Origin: an uncultured Pseudobutyrivibrio sp.
GTDB taxonomy: Bacteria; Bacillota; Clostridia; Lachnospirales; Lachnospiraceae
Direction: 5' to 3'
Length of the DNA: 64,000 nucleotides
Assembly (NCBI GenBank): GCA_946403965.1
Contig: CAMJBT010000003.1
Span: 26,551-90,550, forward strand
Shown: positions 1-11,035 of the stretch, one piece after another
How positions within the stretch are numbered: position 1 is the first letter of the stretch
Layout: each line of letters starts with the position of its first letter
Program-made: the position numbers and the translations under genes
The notes under the pieces: model-generated
Told to the model about the DNA's origin: nothing
What the model saw: only the letters and a program-made list of their open reading frames with translations
The model's database searches: none

Positions 1-288
1 TGTAATATCATATGTAATTTTGTTGTTAATTCTATTCATTAACCATTGAGCAAGACTTGTAATAAAAATAGCAATACTCATTTCCTTCAAAACAAGAAAC
101 AGTCTATCGTAATCTATCTGGCCTGCCCCGACTATACAATCAACAGCTCTACCGGTAAGAATTGGTATCCTCAATGTAAAATATACGGTAGCTGCAGCAC
201 ATATAACTGATAGGAGGATGCTAATTGTATATACATTTAACTCAATTAAATCTCGTTTTAATATACCTGTCTTTCGTTGATTATTCAC
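1..288 (-). CDS. ABC transporter transmembrane/ATP-binding protein, N-terminal part (truncated by window edge)
   Basis: Reverse-strand reading from a GTG at 288 gives VNNQRKTGILKRDLIELNVYTISILLSVICAAATVYFTLRIPILTGRAVD..., typical of the first TM segment of an ABC exporter half; overlaps the stop of the upstream ABC gene. Confidence 0.75.
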   Translation of the reverse strand, partial: MNNQRKTGILKRDLIELNVYTISILLSVICAAATVYFTLRIPILTGRAVDCIVGAGQIDYDRLFLVLKEMSIAIFITSLAQWLMNRINNKITYDIT

Positions 289-2032
289 AACTAGCCTCCT
301 CTCTTGGATACTGGCAATAATATATCTCCCTGTAGGTTTTGCAGGTATTTAGGAGCTCATCATGGGTGCCAAGCCCTACACATTTACCATCATCCAATAC
401 TAAAATCTGATCTAGCCCCTTCACAGAAGATGCTCGCTGTGAGACTATAATTAAAGTTGGCTTCCAGCTCAACTGAGTCAATTCTTTTCTCAATTTGGAC
501 TCTGTCATAAGGTCCAAAGCACTAGCAGAATCGTCAAGAATCAATACTTTTGGTTCTCCTACCAGAGCCCTTGCAATAGTAAGTCGTTGACGCTGACCAC
601 CTGAGAAGTTGGTTCCTTTTGCAACTACAGTAGTATCTATACCTCCCTCTTTAGTTGTAACAAAATCCAACGATTGTGATATATTAAGTGCTGATATAAT
701 TTCATCATCCGATGCTTCTGTTTTCTTCATTGACAGGTTACTTCTGACTGTCCCGGAAAGCAAAACTGCCTTCTGAGGCACAATTCCAAACATTTCAGCC
801 AGGTAACTATCTTCAAGCTTTTGCACATCCAGACCATCTAGTTCAACTTTACCTTCAGTAGCATCGTAAGTATGATTTAAAAGCTTAAGCAAAGTACTCT
901 TCCCCGAACCAGTTCCACCTATAATTCCAAGAGTAGAACCGGCAGGAATTTCCAAATTGATATCCTCAAGATCCATTTCAGCACCACCATTGTAGCTGAA
1001 TGAGACATGCTTAAGAGACAACCTTCCAAGTTTCTTTGAACTATCTGTAATTACCTCACTATCATTTATGTTTTCATGATGGCGCTCGTCCGATTTAATT
1101 TCCATAATCTCCTGTACTCTATCAGCAGATGGAAAAGCTTTCATCAATAGAACAATAAGATTTGCCAGCTTAATCAACTCCACAAGGATTTGCCCCATAT
1201 AATTCACAAGAGCAACCACATCACCTTGAAGTAAAACACCAGAATCCACCCGCAACATGGATATATAAATCAATCCGACTATACCAAGATTCACTACGAC
1301 ATAGGTAACAGGATTAAGTAGAGCTGATATTTTGCCTGTGCTTATTTGCATAAAAGCGAGAGTTCCTGTTTTTTCCTTGAAAGCTTCCAATTCATCATCG
1401 GTTTGACAAAAGGCTCTCAATACTCTTGCGCCTGAGAGATTTTCCGATGTGGAGTGAAGAACTTTCTCCAACTTTGCAGCTATAGTCTTATACCTAGGAA
1501 GAGTATATTTCATTATAAAAAATACAATCAATGATAACAGCGCCACTACCACTATAAAAATTAATGCAGATTTTACATCAACAATAAACGCCATAACTGT
1601 GGCACCAAACACAATAAATGGTGATCGCAAAAACAATCTTAATACCATATTTATGGCGTTCTGTATCTGGTTGATATCGTTTGTGATTCGTGTGGTGAGC
1701 ACTTCTTCACCAATCTTTTCTTTTGTACCCTGGGACAGCCCTAATATCTTTTCAAACAAATCCCGTCTGATTACAGCAGCCGAGTGAACAGCCACGTATG
1801 CACTAAAATATTGAGCTGTTATAGAAAAGCACAGCCCAACCACAGCCAGGAACAACAAAACCCCACTCATCATAATGATGTAGTGGGTATCTGAGTTGCT
1901 GATTCCCTTGTTGATGATTGATGCCATAACAAGTGGCACCAGCAGCTCAAATATAGCCTCTAACATTTTGAAGAGTGGGGCCAATATTGCCCTGAATTTA
2001 TATTTCTTTACGTACGAAACAATAAAATTCAT
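281..2032 (-). CDS. ABC transporter, fused permease/ATP-binding protein (multidrug-type half exporter)
   Basis: Walker A GGTGSGKST, signature SGGQRQR, Walker B LILDDS; N-terminal TM domain. Confidence 0.93.
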   Translation of the reverse strand: MNFIVSYVKKYKFRAILAPLFKMLEAIFELLVPLVMASIINKGISNSDTHYIIMMSGVLLFLAVVGLCFSITAQYFSAYVAVHSAAVIRRDLFEKILGLSQGTKEKIGEEVLTTRITNDINQIQNAINMVLRLFLRSPFIVFGATVMAFIVDVKSALIFIVVVALLSLIVFFIMKYTLPRYKTIAAKLEKVLHSTSENLSGARVLRAFCQTDDELEAFKEKTGTLAFMQISTGKISALLNPVTYVVVNLGIVGLIYISMLRVDSGVLLQGDVVALVNYMGQILVELIKLANLIVLLMKAFPSADRVQEIMEIKSDERHHENINDSEVITDSSKKLGRLSLKHVSFSYNGGAEMDLEDINLEIPAGSTLGIIGGTGSGKSTLLKLLNHTYDATEGKVELDGLDVQKLEDSYLAEMFGIVPQKAVLLSGTVRSNLSMKKTEASDDEIISALNISQSLDFVTTKEGGIDTTVVAKGTNFSGGQRQRLTIARALVGEPKVLILDDSASALDLMTESKLRKELTQLSWKPTLIIVSQRASSVKGLDQILVLDDGKCVGLGTHDELLNTCKTYREIYYCQYPREEASCE

Positions 2033-2036
2033 TTAT

Positions 2037-3233
2037 TTAATTTGCATCTGAGTCTTCAGCTGATTCCTCACTTGCAGCCTCTGACTGCTCAGCATCCTCA
2101 GTGCTCTCCTCAGTTTTTTCTTCTGACTTATCTTCTGTCTCAGTATCTGTTGTATCTTCTGTAGTAGCATCATTTGTTGTCTCTTCTGTTGCTGAAGAAT
2201 CTGGAGCTACCTCGTCTTCAGTTTCCTGCTCTACAGCCTTAAACAATGAATCAAACTTAACCTGCTTCCAAAGGTCTTTATCAACCTTCCATGTGATGTC
2301 TTCTTTCCAGCCATCCATAAGCTTTGTAAATGCCTCTGTTGCAAGACTATCTTTCTTGCTTGCAGATGCATCCTCATCATGATCCTTATCCAGCTTAAGC
2401 ACATAATATCCAACACCTTCAACTTCGATAACTGCAGACACCTGGCCTTCCTTCAATGCCTCAGCTGCAGTAATGATGCTCATGTCCATTGATGTATCTT
2501 CTTTTTCACCCTTCAGATATGAGTATGAAGATGTTGTAACACCAAGCTTTTCTGCCTGTCCTGCAAAATCCTCTGCAGAAGCCAACTCATCTGCCTGCTT
2601 TTTCAGGTTCTTAAGCTCGTCCTCTGTATATTCAGTAACATTTCCTTCATCATCCTTTTTACCATTTGTATCAAACAGGACGTATGAGAAAGTACGCATC
2701 CAGCAATCATCTTCTTTGATATCAGCTGAAAGCTCTTCTTTTGCTGCATCACTTACAAGAGAATAATAAGTTCTACCCTCAAGATACTGCTTAACATATT
2801 CCTCTGTAGCACCCATCTCTTCGATAGTCTCTTTATCGTTATCCTTAATAAACTTCTTTGCAGCCTTCGCAATGGATTTTGTCTGCTTATCTGTAAGCTC
2901 CACTTTGTAATCTTTTGCATGGGCCTTTGCTAAATACTGCTCCTCAAGCTCATCAAGAACGCCATCTTTTGTCTCTTCCTCAAGAGTCTTGCCTTTGCCA
3001 GACATATCCTGACTCCACATGCCCTCGCCATAATAGCCCAAAAGGAACTGATCATACATTGACTGTTGATATCTTGCTGCAAAATTTGCATATCCAAGAC
3101 TGATTGTATCAGTATCACTTCCGTTTTTGATTGTTACAAGTGTGGCATCTGAATCCAGTTTTCCACAACCTGTGAAAAGCATAGCAGCTGAAAGCGCCAC
3201 CATCCCAGCCGACTTTAATCTAGTATTATTCAT
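2037..3233 (-). CDS. Lipoprotein, PrsA/SurA-like foldase with acidic Ser/Thr/Glu-rich tail
   Basis: Lipobox-like LFTGCGK, SurA_N-like region, long low-complexity acidic C-terminus. Confidence 0.65.
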   Translation of the reverse strand: MNNTRLKSAGMVALSAAMLFTGCGKLDSDATLVTIKNGSDTDTISLGYANFAARYQQSMYDQFLLGYYGEGMWSQDMSGKGKTLEEETKDGVLDELEEQYLAKAHAKDYKVELTDKQTKSIAKAAKKFIKDNDKETIEEMGATEEYVKQYLEGRTYYSLVSDAAKEELSADIKEDDCWMRTFSYVLFDTNGKKDDEGNVTEYTEDELKNLKKQADELASAEDFAGQAEKLGVTTSSYSYLKGEKEDTSMDMSIITAAEALKEGQVSAVIEVEGVGYYVLKLDKDHDEDASASKKDSLATEAFTKLMDGWKEDITWKVDKDLWKQVKFDSLFKAVEQETEDEVAPDSSATEETTNDATTEDTTDTETEDKSEEKTEESTEDAEQSEAASEESAEDSDAN

Positions 3234-3318
3234 TATTACTTCCTCCTTGGGGCTAAAGTAACCGCCTCCCCAATTATTTTCTCAAGCCTTTTAATTATAA
3301 TTAATTACAAAGCTTAAT

Positions 3319-6300
3319 TCAATCATCCTTCAAAGTCTTTAGGTCTAATAAGAAGTCCTGAAGATAATCATACACCTCGTTTGGTTTTATTCTGGTGTTT
3401 GCTTTTGTATTAAACACAAACGCTGGATTCTTTGGATCCGCAGCAAAAGTAATATGAGGGTTATTCCTTTCAAGCAATGCCGGAATCTGACTAATATCTA
3501 TTTTTGCCTTTTCATACATCACAATTCGAATGAAATCACCCTTTTGCTCTATAGATGAAACGTAGGCATCATGAGCCTTCACACGAAGCATTGCTACCCA
3601 CAACAAGTTTTGTACACAGCGTTTTGGCTCTCCAAAACGGTCTACAAGCTCATCCAGCATTTCATCTCTAGCCTCCTCACTATCAATTGCAGCGATACGC
3701 TTATAGATGTCGATACGTTGCTCCTCATTAGAAACGTACGTATCTGGAAGATATGCCTCGATATTAATATCCACCGATGTATTGAAGCTGTCCTCGGAAA
3801 TCTCACCTTTTTCCTTCTTAACCGCCTCATTAAGCATCTTGCAATACAAATCATAGCCGACTGCAGTCATGTTTCCATGTTGTTCCACGCCAAGCAGATT
3901 TCCAGCACCACGGATTTCCAAATCCCTCATAGCTATCTTGAATCCTGAGCCAAGATCTGTGAATTCTTTTATGGCAGCCAATCGTTTCTCAGCCACTTCC
4001 TTTAGCATCTTATCTCTCTTGTACATAAGAAAGGCATAGGCTGTTCTGTTACTTCTACCAACGCGGCCTCTAAGCTGATATAGTTGGGACAATCCCATAT
4101 TATCTGAATCGTGGATAATAATGGTATTTACATTTGAAATATCAAGGCCAATTTCAATGATTGTCGTAGCCACCAGTACATCGATTTCATGATTGATAAA
4201 CTGCATCATTACATCTTCAACTTTCGCCTCTGTCATCTGACCGTGAATATATCCGACAGTTGATTCAGGCACCAACCTTTCAATTTCGGCCGCCATGTCC
4301 TGAATACCACGCACTCTATTGAACACGTAATAAACCTGACCATCTCGTGCCATTTCGCGCACAATTGCCTCTCTAACCATCTCCTCGTTGTATTCAAATA
4401 CAAATGTTTGAATAGGGGTTCTTTCCATTGGAGCCTCATCCAACACACTCATATCTCGAATTCCAACCAAAGACATATGTAAAGTACGAGGAATAGGTGT
4501 AGCTGACAGCGAGAGCACATCCACAGTCTTTTTCATTTGCTTGATTTTTTCTTTGTGGTTTACACCAAAACGTTGCTCTTCATCAATAATAAGAAGCCCT
4601 AAATCCTTAAATTCGACGTCCTTAGAAATGAGTCTGTGTGTACCGATGACAATATCCACCATACCATTTTTCAGACCTTCGATAGTCTTCTTCTGCTCAG
4701 CAGGAGTTCTAAATCTGCACAACAAGCCTATATTAACAGGATATCCACCCATTCTCTGAACAAAATTGTTGTAGTGCTGTTGAGCAAGAATAGTGGTTGG
4801 TACCAGATAAGCCACCTGTTTTCCCTCTTGGACAGCCTTAAACGCGGCACGCATAGCTACTTCTGTCTTTCCAAACCCTACATCTCCACAGATTAGACGA
4901 TCCATAATCTTTTTAGATTCCATATCGGACTTTACTGCCTCGATGGCACTAAGCTGGCTATCTGTTTCCTCATATGGGAAGCTTTCCTCGAATTCCTTCT
5001 GCCAAACAGTATCTGGTCCATATACAAAGCCATCTGTATTCTGGCGAAGCGCATACAAATCCACCAGCTCCTTTGCAACTATGCCAACAGCTGATTGAAC
5101 TTTTTGCTTTGTTCTATTCCATTCCTGTGTGCCCGCACCTAAAGAATTAAGTTTTGGTTTCTTTCCGTCAGGTCCTGAATACTTCTGAATTTGATCTAGT
5201 TGACTCGTGAGCACATAAAGATTACTACCCTTTGCATACTCGATTTTAATGTAATCTCTTATTACACGATCTAGTTCCATCTGCTCGGTGCCTTTATATA
5301 CACCCAAACCGTAGTTTTCATGAACCACATAATCGCCAACATGCAGGTCTGAAAATGAAGATATTGTCTCACCTTCATATTTTTTGACACGTTTTTTCTT
5401 CTTTCTGACATGACCAAATATATCGCCATCTGATAGCATTACAAAGGCCGAGTCAGGATAATCAAATCCTCTTTTAATATTGCCTGTACAAATCATTGTC
5501 TCACCAGGATTAATCTCATGATCCAAATCTGTGGTGAAATATGCGTTCAATCCCTCATCTAAAAGATCCTGTGCCAGTCGCTGACCTTTTGTAGATGAGC
5601 TTGTAACAAGCAATACTTTGTATTTTCTCTTTTTGTACTGAAGAAGCTCCTTTGTTAGAAGATCAAAACTTCCATTGTAGGCATTTACCCCCTGTACAGC
5701 TATACTGAAATGATCTGATGATTTAAGTAATTTATTCTTTGCATCAAGCACAGACATTAATGTTGTGGGATATTTCTCCACTCTGGCAAATATCTCTTCC
5801 ACGCTATAAAGCATATCCATCTGCCCCTTCAGCATATATCCAGCTTCAACACGTCTGGTCATTGCATCAGCAAACTCTGTTGCTGTCACTTCAGCTTTAT
5901 TTATAACCTTCTGCACCTCGTCAATAAAGACATAGGTTCCCTTAGGCATAAAATCAATAAGCGAGCCAAGCTTATCACAGAAGTATGTAAGATTGGTTTC
6001 AAGTTCCTGACTTAATCCCCACTCTCTTGTTTCCTCAACCACTCTGTCTGCATAGGTTTTCAAGTGGAAGGCTTCTTCTGTTTTCATCTCTTTACGATAT
6101 GCTTCATAACGAGTATCACGCTCTTTTTCTATTTTTGCCAAACCAGCTTCTACTTCCTCGGCAGAGAGTATCAGCTCCACCGCAGGGAAAATTAAAGCTG
6201 AATTTACATTTTCAATAGATTTCTGATTTGAAGGGTCATATGAACGAATACTATCCACTTCATCTCCCCACAATTCAATTCTAACCGGCAAATCAGAGGT

Positions 6301-6843
6301 AAGAGGATATACATCTATAATTCCTCCACGTACCGCAAATTCTCCAGGATGCTCGCAGGTACCTACATTCTCATATCCCATAGCAACAAGCTTGCTTCTG
6401 AGAGCTTCTAGCTCCACCGTATCAGTGTCTGAAATAGCCACAATACCCTCTTCAAAATAAGAAACGTGTGGGAGCTTGTTCATTAAGGCATCGATTGTGG
6501 TAATGACAGTACATGCATTGTTGCTTATAACAGCCTCAATAGCCTTCATACGCTCCCTTGTAAGGGCATTTCCTCTTATATCGGACTGATAAAACAGGAA
6601 ATCCTTAGCAGGAAAATACACGACGTCATTATCAAAAAACCTATACTCCTCATATAGCTCACGAGCTTTTAGCTCATCACTGGTGATGATAATCTTATAT
6701 TTTATATCATGTCCTATTCCATAAATAAGGTGCGCCTTATCAGCGCACCCTGTAATATCGTATATCTTCCCATGCTTAAGTAGAGCCTCTCTCAGGGACT
6801 CTACTGCAGTAAGGGATTTAAATGGCTCCAAAAATGATTTCAT
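3319..6843 (-). CDS. mfd: Transcription-repair coupling factor Mfd
   Basis: 1174 aa; helicase motifs GDVGFGKTEVAMRAAF, DEEQRFGV, LRGRVGRSNRTAYAFL; CarD-like RID region. Confidence 0.97.
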   Translation of the reverse strand: MKSFLEPFKSLTAVESLREALLKHGKIYDITGCADKAHLIYGIGHDIKYKIIITSDELKARELYEEYRFFDNDVVYFPAKDFLFYQSDIRGNALTRERMKAIEAVISNNACTVITTIDALMNKLPHVSYFEEGIVAISDTDTVELEALRSKLVAMGYENVGTCEHPGEFAVRGGIIDVYPLTSDLPVRIELWGDEVDSIRSYDPSNQKSIENVNSALIFPAVELILSAEEVEAGLAKIEKERDTRYEAYRKEMKTEEAFHLKTYADRVVEETREWGLSQELETNLTYFCDKLGSLIDFMPKGTYVFIDEVQKVINKAEVTATEFADAMTRRVEAGYMLKGQMDMLYSVEEIFARVEKYPTTLMSVLDAKNKLLKSSDHFSIAVQGVNAYNGSFDLLTKELLQYKKRKYKVLLVTSSSTKGQRLAQDLLDEGLNAYFTTDLDHEINPGETMICTGNIKRGFDYPDSAFVMLSDGDIFGHVRKKKKRVKKYEGETISSFSDLHVGDYVVHENYGLGVYKGTEQMELDRVIRDYIKIEYAKGSNLYVLTSQLDQIQKYSGPDGKKPKLNSLGAGTQEWNRTKQKVQSAVGIVAKELVDLYALRQNTDGFVYGPDTVWQKEFEESFPYEETDSQLSAIEAVKSDMESKKIMDRLICGDVGFGKTEVAMRAAFKAVQEGKQVAYLVPTTILAQQHYNNFVQRMGGYPVNIGLLCRFRTPAEQKKTIEGLKNGMVDIVIGTHRLISKDVEFKDLGLLIIDEEQRFGVNHKEKIKQMKKTVDVLSLSATPIPRTLHMSLVGIRDMSVLDEAPMERTPIQTFVFEYNEEMVREAIVREMARDGQVYYVFNRVRGIQDMAAEIERLVPESTVGYIHGQMTEAKVEDVMMQFINHEIDVLVATTIIEIGLDISNVNTIIIHDSDNMGLSQLYQLRGRVGRSNRTAYAFLMYKRDKMLKEVAEKRLAAIKEFTDLGSGFKIAMRDLEIRGAGNLLGVEQHGNMTAVGYDLYCKMLNEAVKKEKGEISEDSFNTSVDINIEAYLPDTYVSNEEQRIDIYKRIAAIDSEEARDEMLDELVDRFGEPKRCVQNLLWVAMLRVKAHDAYVSSIEQKGDFIRIVMYEKAKIDISQIPALLERNNPHITFAADPKNPAFVFNTKANTRIKPNEVYDYLQDFLLDLKTLKDD

Positions 6844-6876
6844 AATAATTGAACCTACTTTTAATTATTATAGTAA

Positions 6877-8526
6877 TTACTTCAAATACAATAATTCTTC
6901 TGCTCTTTCAATTGCGGCATCAATGTTTGGTCTGAAGTTTTCTTCACCTGCTAACTTGATGAAATCAGCCTTTTCCATCATTTTTCTTGGCTGTTCATTT
7001 ACATGTGAGAAAACTACTGTAACACCTTTTTTATCCGCACGCTCAACTAAATCCTTAAGAGCACGTAGTGCTGTAACATCGATTGCAGGAACAGATCTCA
7101 TTCTGATAATAAGAACTTTTGTAAAATCCTTTACATTGATGCTCTCTGCAAGCATATCTGAAACACCGAAGAAAAGAGGTCCAGTGATTTCAAATACTCT
7201 GATTTCCTTCTTTACTGGACGAAGATCATCAACGAACTCTTCTTCATCGCTTTTATATGTCCAACCACTTACCTGTGTCTCATCACTCATTCTCTTGATG
7301 AAGAGGATACATGCAACAATCATACCCCATTCAATAGCAACAACAAGGTCAAACACAACTGTAAGTACAAATGTAAGCACAAGAACAATTATATCAGACT
7401 TTGGTGCGTATTTTACAAGTCTTACGAATGGTCTCCACTGACACATGTTGTAAGCAACCTGGAAAAGAATTGCTGCGATACATGGCATTGGAATGAACTT
7501 AGCATAAGGCATAAGTACCACAAGAATTACAAGTAATGTCACTGAATGAACCATACCTGCTATTGGTGTACGACCGCCATTCTTGATATTGGCAGCTGTA
7601 CGAGCGATAGCTCCTGTTGCAGGAATACCACCAAAAAGAACTGATCCGATATTTCCTATACCCTGACCGATAAGCTCCTGATTACTTCTATGCTTGCTGT
7701 TTACCATACCATCTGCAACTACAGCTGAAAGCAATGACTCAATAGCAGCTAAGATAGCAATTGTGAATGCATTTGGCATTTCATTCTTGATTGTCGCAAG
7801 AGAGAAATGTGGTATAGATACTGATGGCAATCCTGATTTTAAATCTGGATATAATTTACCGATTGTGTTCACATCTAAGTGAAGAAGCTGCACCATTCCG
7901 ATTGCAACAAATACTGCTACGATAGATGCAGGAACCTTAGAGAAGAACTTTGGCCAAATAATAAGTACTGCCAAACAAACAACACCTACTAAAACAGCCT
8001 GGTAATTGATTGTGTCCAGATTCTCAAAGAAGAGCTTTAATTTGTCCATTGTCTCTATTGGCTTTTCACCGTGAAAATCCATTCCGAAGAAATCCTTGAA
8101 CTGACCAATAAGAATTGTTACTGCGATTCCAGCCGTGAATCCTGTAGTAATTGTGTATGGGATAAACTTAATAAGCGCTCCCGCTTTAAAGATACCAAGT
8201 AAAATAAGGATGATACCTGCCATTATTGTGGCAATGATAAGGCCATCCATTCCATCAGTAGCAATAATTCCTGCAACAATTGTTGCAAATGCTGCTGTTG
8301 GACCAGCAATCTGAACTGTACTTCCTCCAAAGAAAGAAATTAAAAAGCCAGCTACGATTGCAGTATACAAACCTGGCTCTGGTCCTACGCCCGAAGCCAA
8401 AGCCAAGGCAATAGAAAGTGGCAATGCTATGATTGCCACAATAATTCCTGAGATTACATCTTTTACGAATTGTTCCTTGCTATATTTTTTCATGCAAGTG
8501 AACAACATAGGTTTAAAATGTTCCAT
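6877..8526 (-). CDS. SulP family sulfate/anion permease with STAS domain
   Basis: Polytopic N-terminal domain (GPTAAFATIVAG) and C-terminal STAS-like region. Confidence 0.92.
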   Translation of the reverse strand: MEHFKPMLFTCMKKYSKEQFVKDVISGIIVAIIALPLSIALALASGVGPEPGLYTAIVAGFLISFFGGSTVQIAGPTAAFATIVAGIIATDGMDGLIIATIMAGIILILLGIFKAGALIKFIPYTITTGFTAGIAVTILIGQFKDFFGMDFHGEKPIETMDKLKLFFENLDTINYQAVLVGVVCLAVLIIWPKFFSKVPASIVAVFVAIGMVQLLHLDVNTIGKLYPDLKSGLPSVSIPHFSLATIKNEMPNAFTIAILAAIESLLSAVVADGMVNSKHRSNQELIGQGIGNIGSVLFGGIPATGAIARTAANIKNGGRTPIAGMVHSVTLLVILVVLMPYAKFIPMPCIAAILFQVAYNMCQWRPFVRLVKYAPKSDIIVLVLTFVLTVVFDLVVAIEWGMIVACILFIKRMSDETQVSGWTYKSDEEEFVDDLRPVKKEIRVFEITGPLFFGVSDMLAESINVKDFTKVLIIRMRSVPAIDVTALRALKDLVERADKKGVTVVFSHVNEQPRKMMEKADFIKLAGEENFRPNIDAAIERAEELLYLK

Positions 8527-8533
8527 TTTTTAA

Positions 8534-9640
8534 TTACACTCCTAATCTTCTTCCTAGCATTTCTGCGTTAACGGCAAATTCTAACGCAGTCTCCTTAGTG
8601 ATTGTACCATCCTTTACCAACTTGTAAAGACTTGAATCCATAGAAATCATTTCTTCTGTATCGCTAGAGTAGATTACACCTTCGATTTGAGGTACTTTAT
8701 TCTCTCGAATCATATTTCTAATCGCTGGAGTGACTGTCATTACTTCAAACGCTGGAACCAATCTGCCATCAAAAGCCGGAACAAGCTGTTGAGACACAAC
8801 CGCCTTTATAACCATCGAAAGCTGCAATGCTATCTGATGCTGTTGTTCAGAAGGGAACACATCAATAATTCTATCAATTGTATTTGCTGCACCAATTGTA
8901 TGTAAAGTAGAAAGAATCAAATGTCCTGTTTCCGCAGCAGTCATAGCTACAGAAATAGTCTCAGCATCACGCATTTCTCCTAAAAGAATTACGTCAGGGC
9001 TCTGACGGAGTGAAGCCCTAAGAGCTGTTACATAGTTTTCAGTATCCAGATGAATCTCTCTTTGTGACACAATAGACTTGCTATGTCTATGCAAGTATTC
9101 TACTGGGTCCTCCAGTGTAATTATATGCTTATTATAATTTTTGTTTATCTTGTCAACTATACATGATAGCGTTGTAGATTTACCACTTCCAGCAGGTCCA
9201 GTTACAAGTACAAGTCCCTTAGATTCTCCTGCAAGATTAATTACAGACTCTGGTATTTTCAACTGCCTGTAATCCGGCAAAGAGAATGTTATAACTCTGA
9301 CAACTGCTGCAAAAGTACCTCTTTGCTTGAAAGCATTTACTCTAAAACGGGAAACATCCTTAATAGCAAAAGAAAAATCATCATCGCCACCCTTTATATA
9401 TGGCTCCATATCTCTCTTGGCAAGCTCATATATCTGCTTTACAAGCTCTTGAGCTGTTGCCGGCATAACAGGACCATCATCAGGTTCTGATTTAACCGCA
9501 CTTGCCTCCTCCAGCTCCGATCTAGTCATAACCATATCATTAACTCTAAAAGAAACTTCACGTCCTGTGATGATAAATACATCTGATGCCCTGTATTTTT
9601 TTACAGCATCTGTTAAATAGCTTACGATATCTACGGCCAT
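8534..9640 (-). CDS. PilT-like twitching/secretion ATPase
   Basis: Walker A GPAGSGKSTT, LEDPVEYLHRH, LLGEMRDAETI, TGHLILSTLHT. Confidence 0.92.
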   Translation of the reverse strand: MAVDIVSYLTDAVKKYRASDVFIITGREVSFRVNDMVMTRSELEEASAVKSEPDDGPVMPATAQELVKQIYELAKRDMEPYIKGGDDDFSFAIKDVSRFRVNAFKQRGTFAAVVRVITFSLPDYRQLKIPESVINLAGESKGLVLVTGPAGSGKSTTLSCIVDKINKNYNKHIITLEDPVEYLHRHSKSIVSQREIHLDTENYVTALRASLRQSPDVILLGEMRDAETISVAMTAAETGHLILSTLHTIGAANTIDRIIDVFPSEQQHQIALQLSMVIKAVVSQQLVPAFDGRLVPAFEVMTVTPAIRNMIRENKVPQIEGVIYSSDTEEMISMDSSLYKLVKDGTITKETALEFAVNAEMLGRRLGV

Positions 9641-9669
9641 AGTTCCTCCTTTTCAAGCAAATCAATATG

Positions 9670-9712
9670 ACTTCTTTTGGACTACTTAAGGAAAAAAGCC
9701 CACAAGAACCGG
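9670..9712 (+). repeat. Dispersed palindromic repeat copy (locus 1, degenerate left arm)
   Basis: GACTTCTTTTGGACTACTTAAGGAAAAAAGCCCACAAGAACCGG. Confidence 0.75.
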
Positions 9713-9718
9713 TAGTTT

Positions 9719-10084
9719 TTACCAATCATCAAGTGTGATTACAGGCTGAGTGCTATCCGCCTCCCATTCACTGACATTTTGAACCTGCCAGCTGGTAATT
9801 TTTCCAGCCTCTACTTTCACCTGCAGTACTTGATTATCATTTATATCTACTGATAATTCCTGGTTAGCCCAATTGTTTTCAGCAATAGTTTCATATGCCC
9901 TATTTGAAGCATCATAATACTCTGAGGTATGACTAGCCAGTTTTTCACTAAGGCTATAGTTATTGTGACTAGAAGATATGGCAAGTGCAGCAATAACCGC
10001 AAAGGCCATTCCAATCAGAATCACCACCATCAATGAAGTACCTATATTCACTATTGAACGGGTTTCTCTTTTTCTTTCTTCCAT
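9719..10084 (-). CDS. Small single-TM pilin-like protein in T4P-like cluster
   Basis: N-terminal TM helix, conserved cluster position; no canonical G|FTLIE prepilin site. Confidence 0.55.
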   Translation of the reverse strand: MEERKRETRSIVNIGTSLMVVILIGMAFAVIAALAISSSHNNYSLSEKLASHTSEYYDASNRAYETIAENNWANQELSVDINDNQVLQVKVEAGKITSWQVQNVSEWEADSTQPVITLDDW

Positions 10085-10113
10085 TCCTGTGTCCTTTATC
10101 CACCTGAGTATTT

Positions 10114-10494
10114 CTATCTAAGTGCTTTTTCCACTGTTAAACTATAGATTTCCTCATCTTCAATGGTTGCCACCACTACATGCATTTTTTGGCAATCACC
10201 TGCTTTTTCAGATTCAGTAATTACTGCTGTGGCTTTGTAGCTTCCGCCATTTTCCACCTTATTCCAATCATCATCATAATAATCAGTGAAATTGCTAAAT
10301 CCGTCTGTTCCAAGGTATTCCTCTGCTGCGTTTGTTGCTATATTCACCGCCTGTGTCAGTTCTTTTGCATCCTTGCTTTTTGCGTAAGCTGTAGCAAAAC
10401 ACTGTACACATATGGCTGAAACTATAATGAAAAACATTATGGAAAACATCAGCTCTGTCATGAATATCCTGGACCCATTATTTCTATTCTTCAT
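10114..10494 (-). CDS. Small single-TM pilin-like protein in T4P-like cluster
   Basis: N-terminal TM helix, overlaps the neighbouring gene by 4 bp. Confidence 0.55.
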   Translation of the reverse strand: MKNRNNGSRIFMTELMFSIMFFIIVSAICVQCFATAYAKSKDAKELTQAVNIATNAAEEYLGTDGFSNFTDYYDDDWNKVENGGSYKATAVITESEKAGDCQKMHVVVATIEDEEIYSLTVEKALR

Positions 10495-10979
10495 CTGACG
10501 CCTCCCGATTTCACTGCAATACTCACATCACTTGTGATTCCTGAAGTATCTGTCACAGTTATTTTCAATAGTTGGTTTTCGTTACCACTAATTGACATGT
10601 CCTGCACTTCCATTATTTTATTGCCAAAATCAGCAGTAACTTCTGCACCTTTTTTTGCTTCAAGCTCTCTTAGGTAGCCATCATAAGAATATATATATAT
10701 CACTACATCCTCTGCTGACTCAATCTGAATAGCATCTATTCCATCAAAGCTAGACACCTGAATGGCTCCGGCCTTGTCGTTTTGTCGTACCTTTTCTCGA
10801 ATATATGCTATCGCTGTTCTGGCATTTGCATTCTCTTCATTTGCGTATACTACGGACTTATAGGAATTTACAGCCATCAAAAGAACACTCACAGCTGAAA
10901 ATGTGAATATCAAGAACAATATCATTAGAAACATGACATCGATATTATGTTTTCTAACCTTCCCCTTGATCATACTCAA
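10491..10979 (-). CDS. Pilin-like protein, DUF4860-like
   Basis: N-terminal TM helix and small extracytoplasmic domain; family name from memory, not searched. Confidence 0.5.
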   Translation of the reverse strand: MSMIKGKVRKHNIDVMFLMILFLIFTFSAVSVLLMAVNSYKSVVYANEENANARTAIAYIREKVRQNDKAGAIQVSSFDGIDAIQIESAEDVVIYIYSYDGYLRELEAKKGAEVTADFGNKIMEVQDMSISGNENQLLKITVTDTSGITSDVSIAVKSGGVR

Positions 10980-11035
10980 TCTTTCATCCCCCTAGGCCTA
11001 ATTAGGCATAGCATGGCAAAAGCCCATTTCAAACA

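Noticed and set aside
2101-2766. Plus-strand Ser-rich ORFs opposite the PrsA-like lipoprotein gene
   Set aside because: Antisense reflections of the acidic low-complexity coding sequence.
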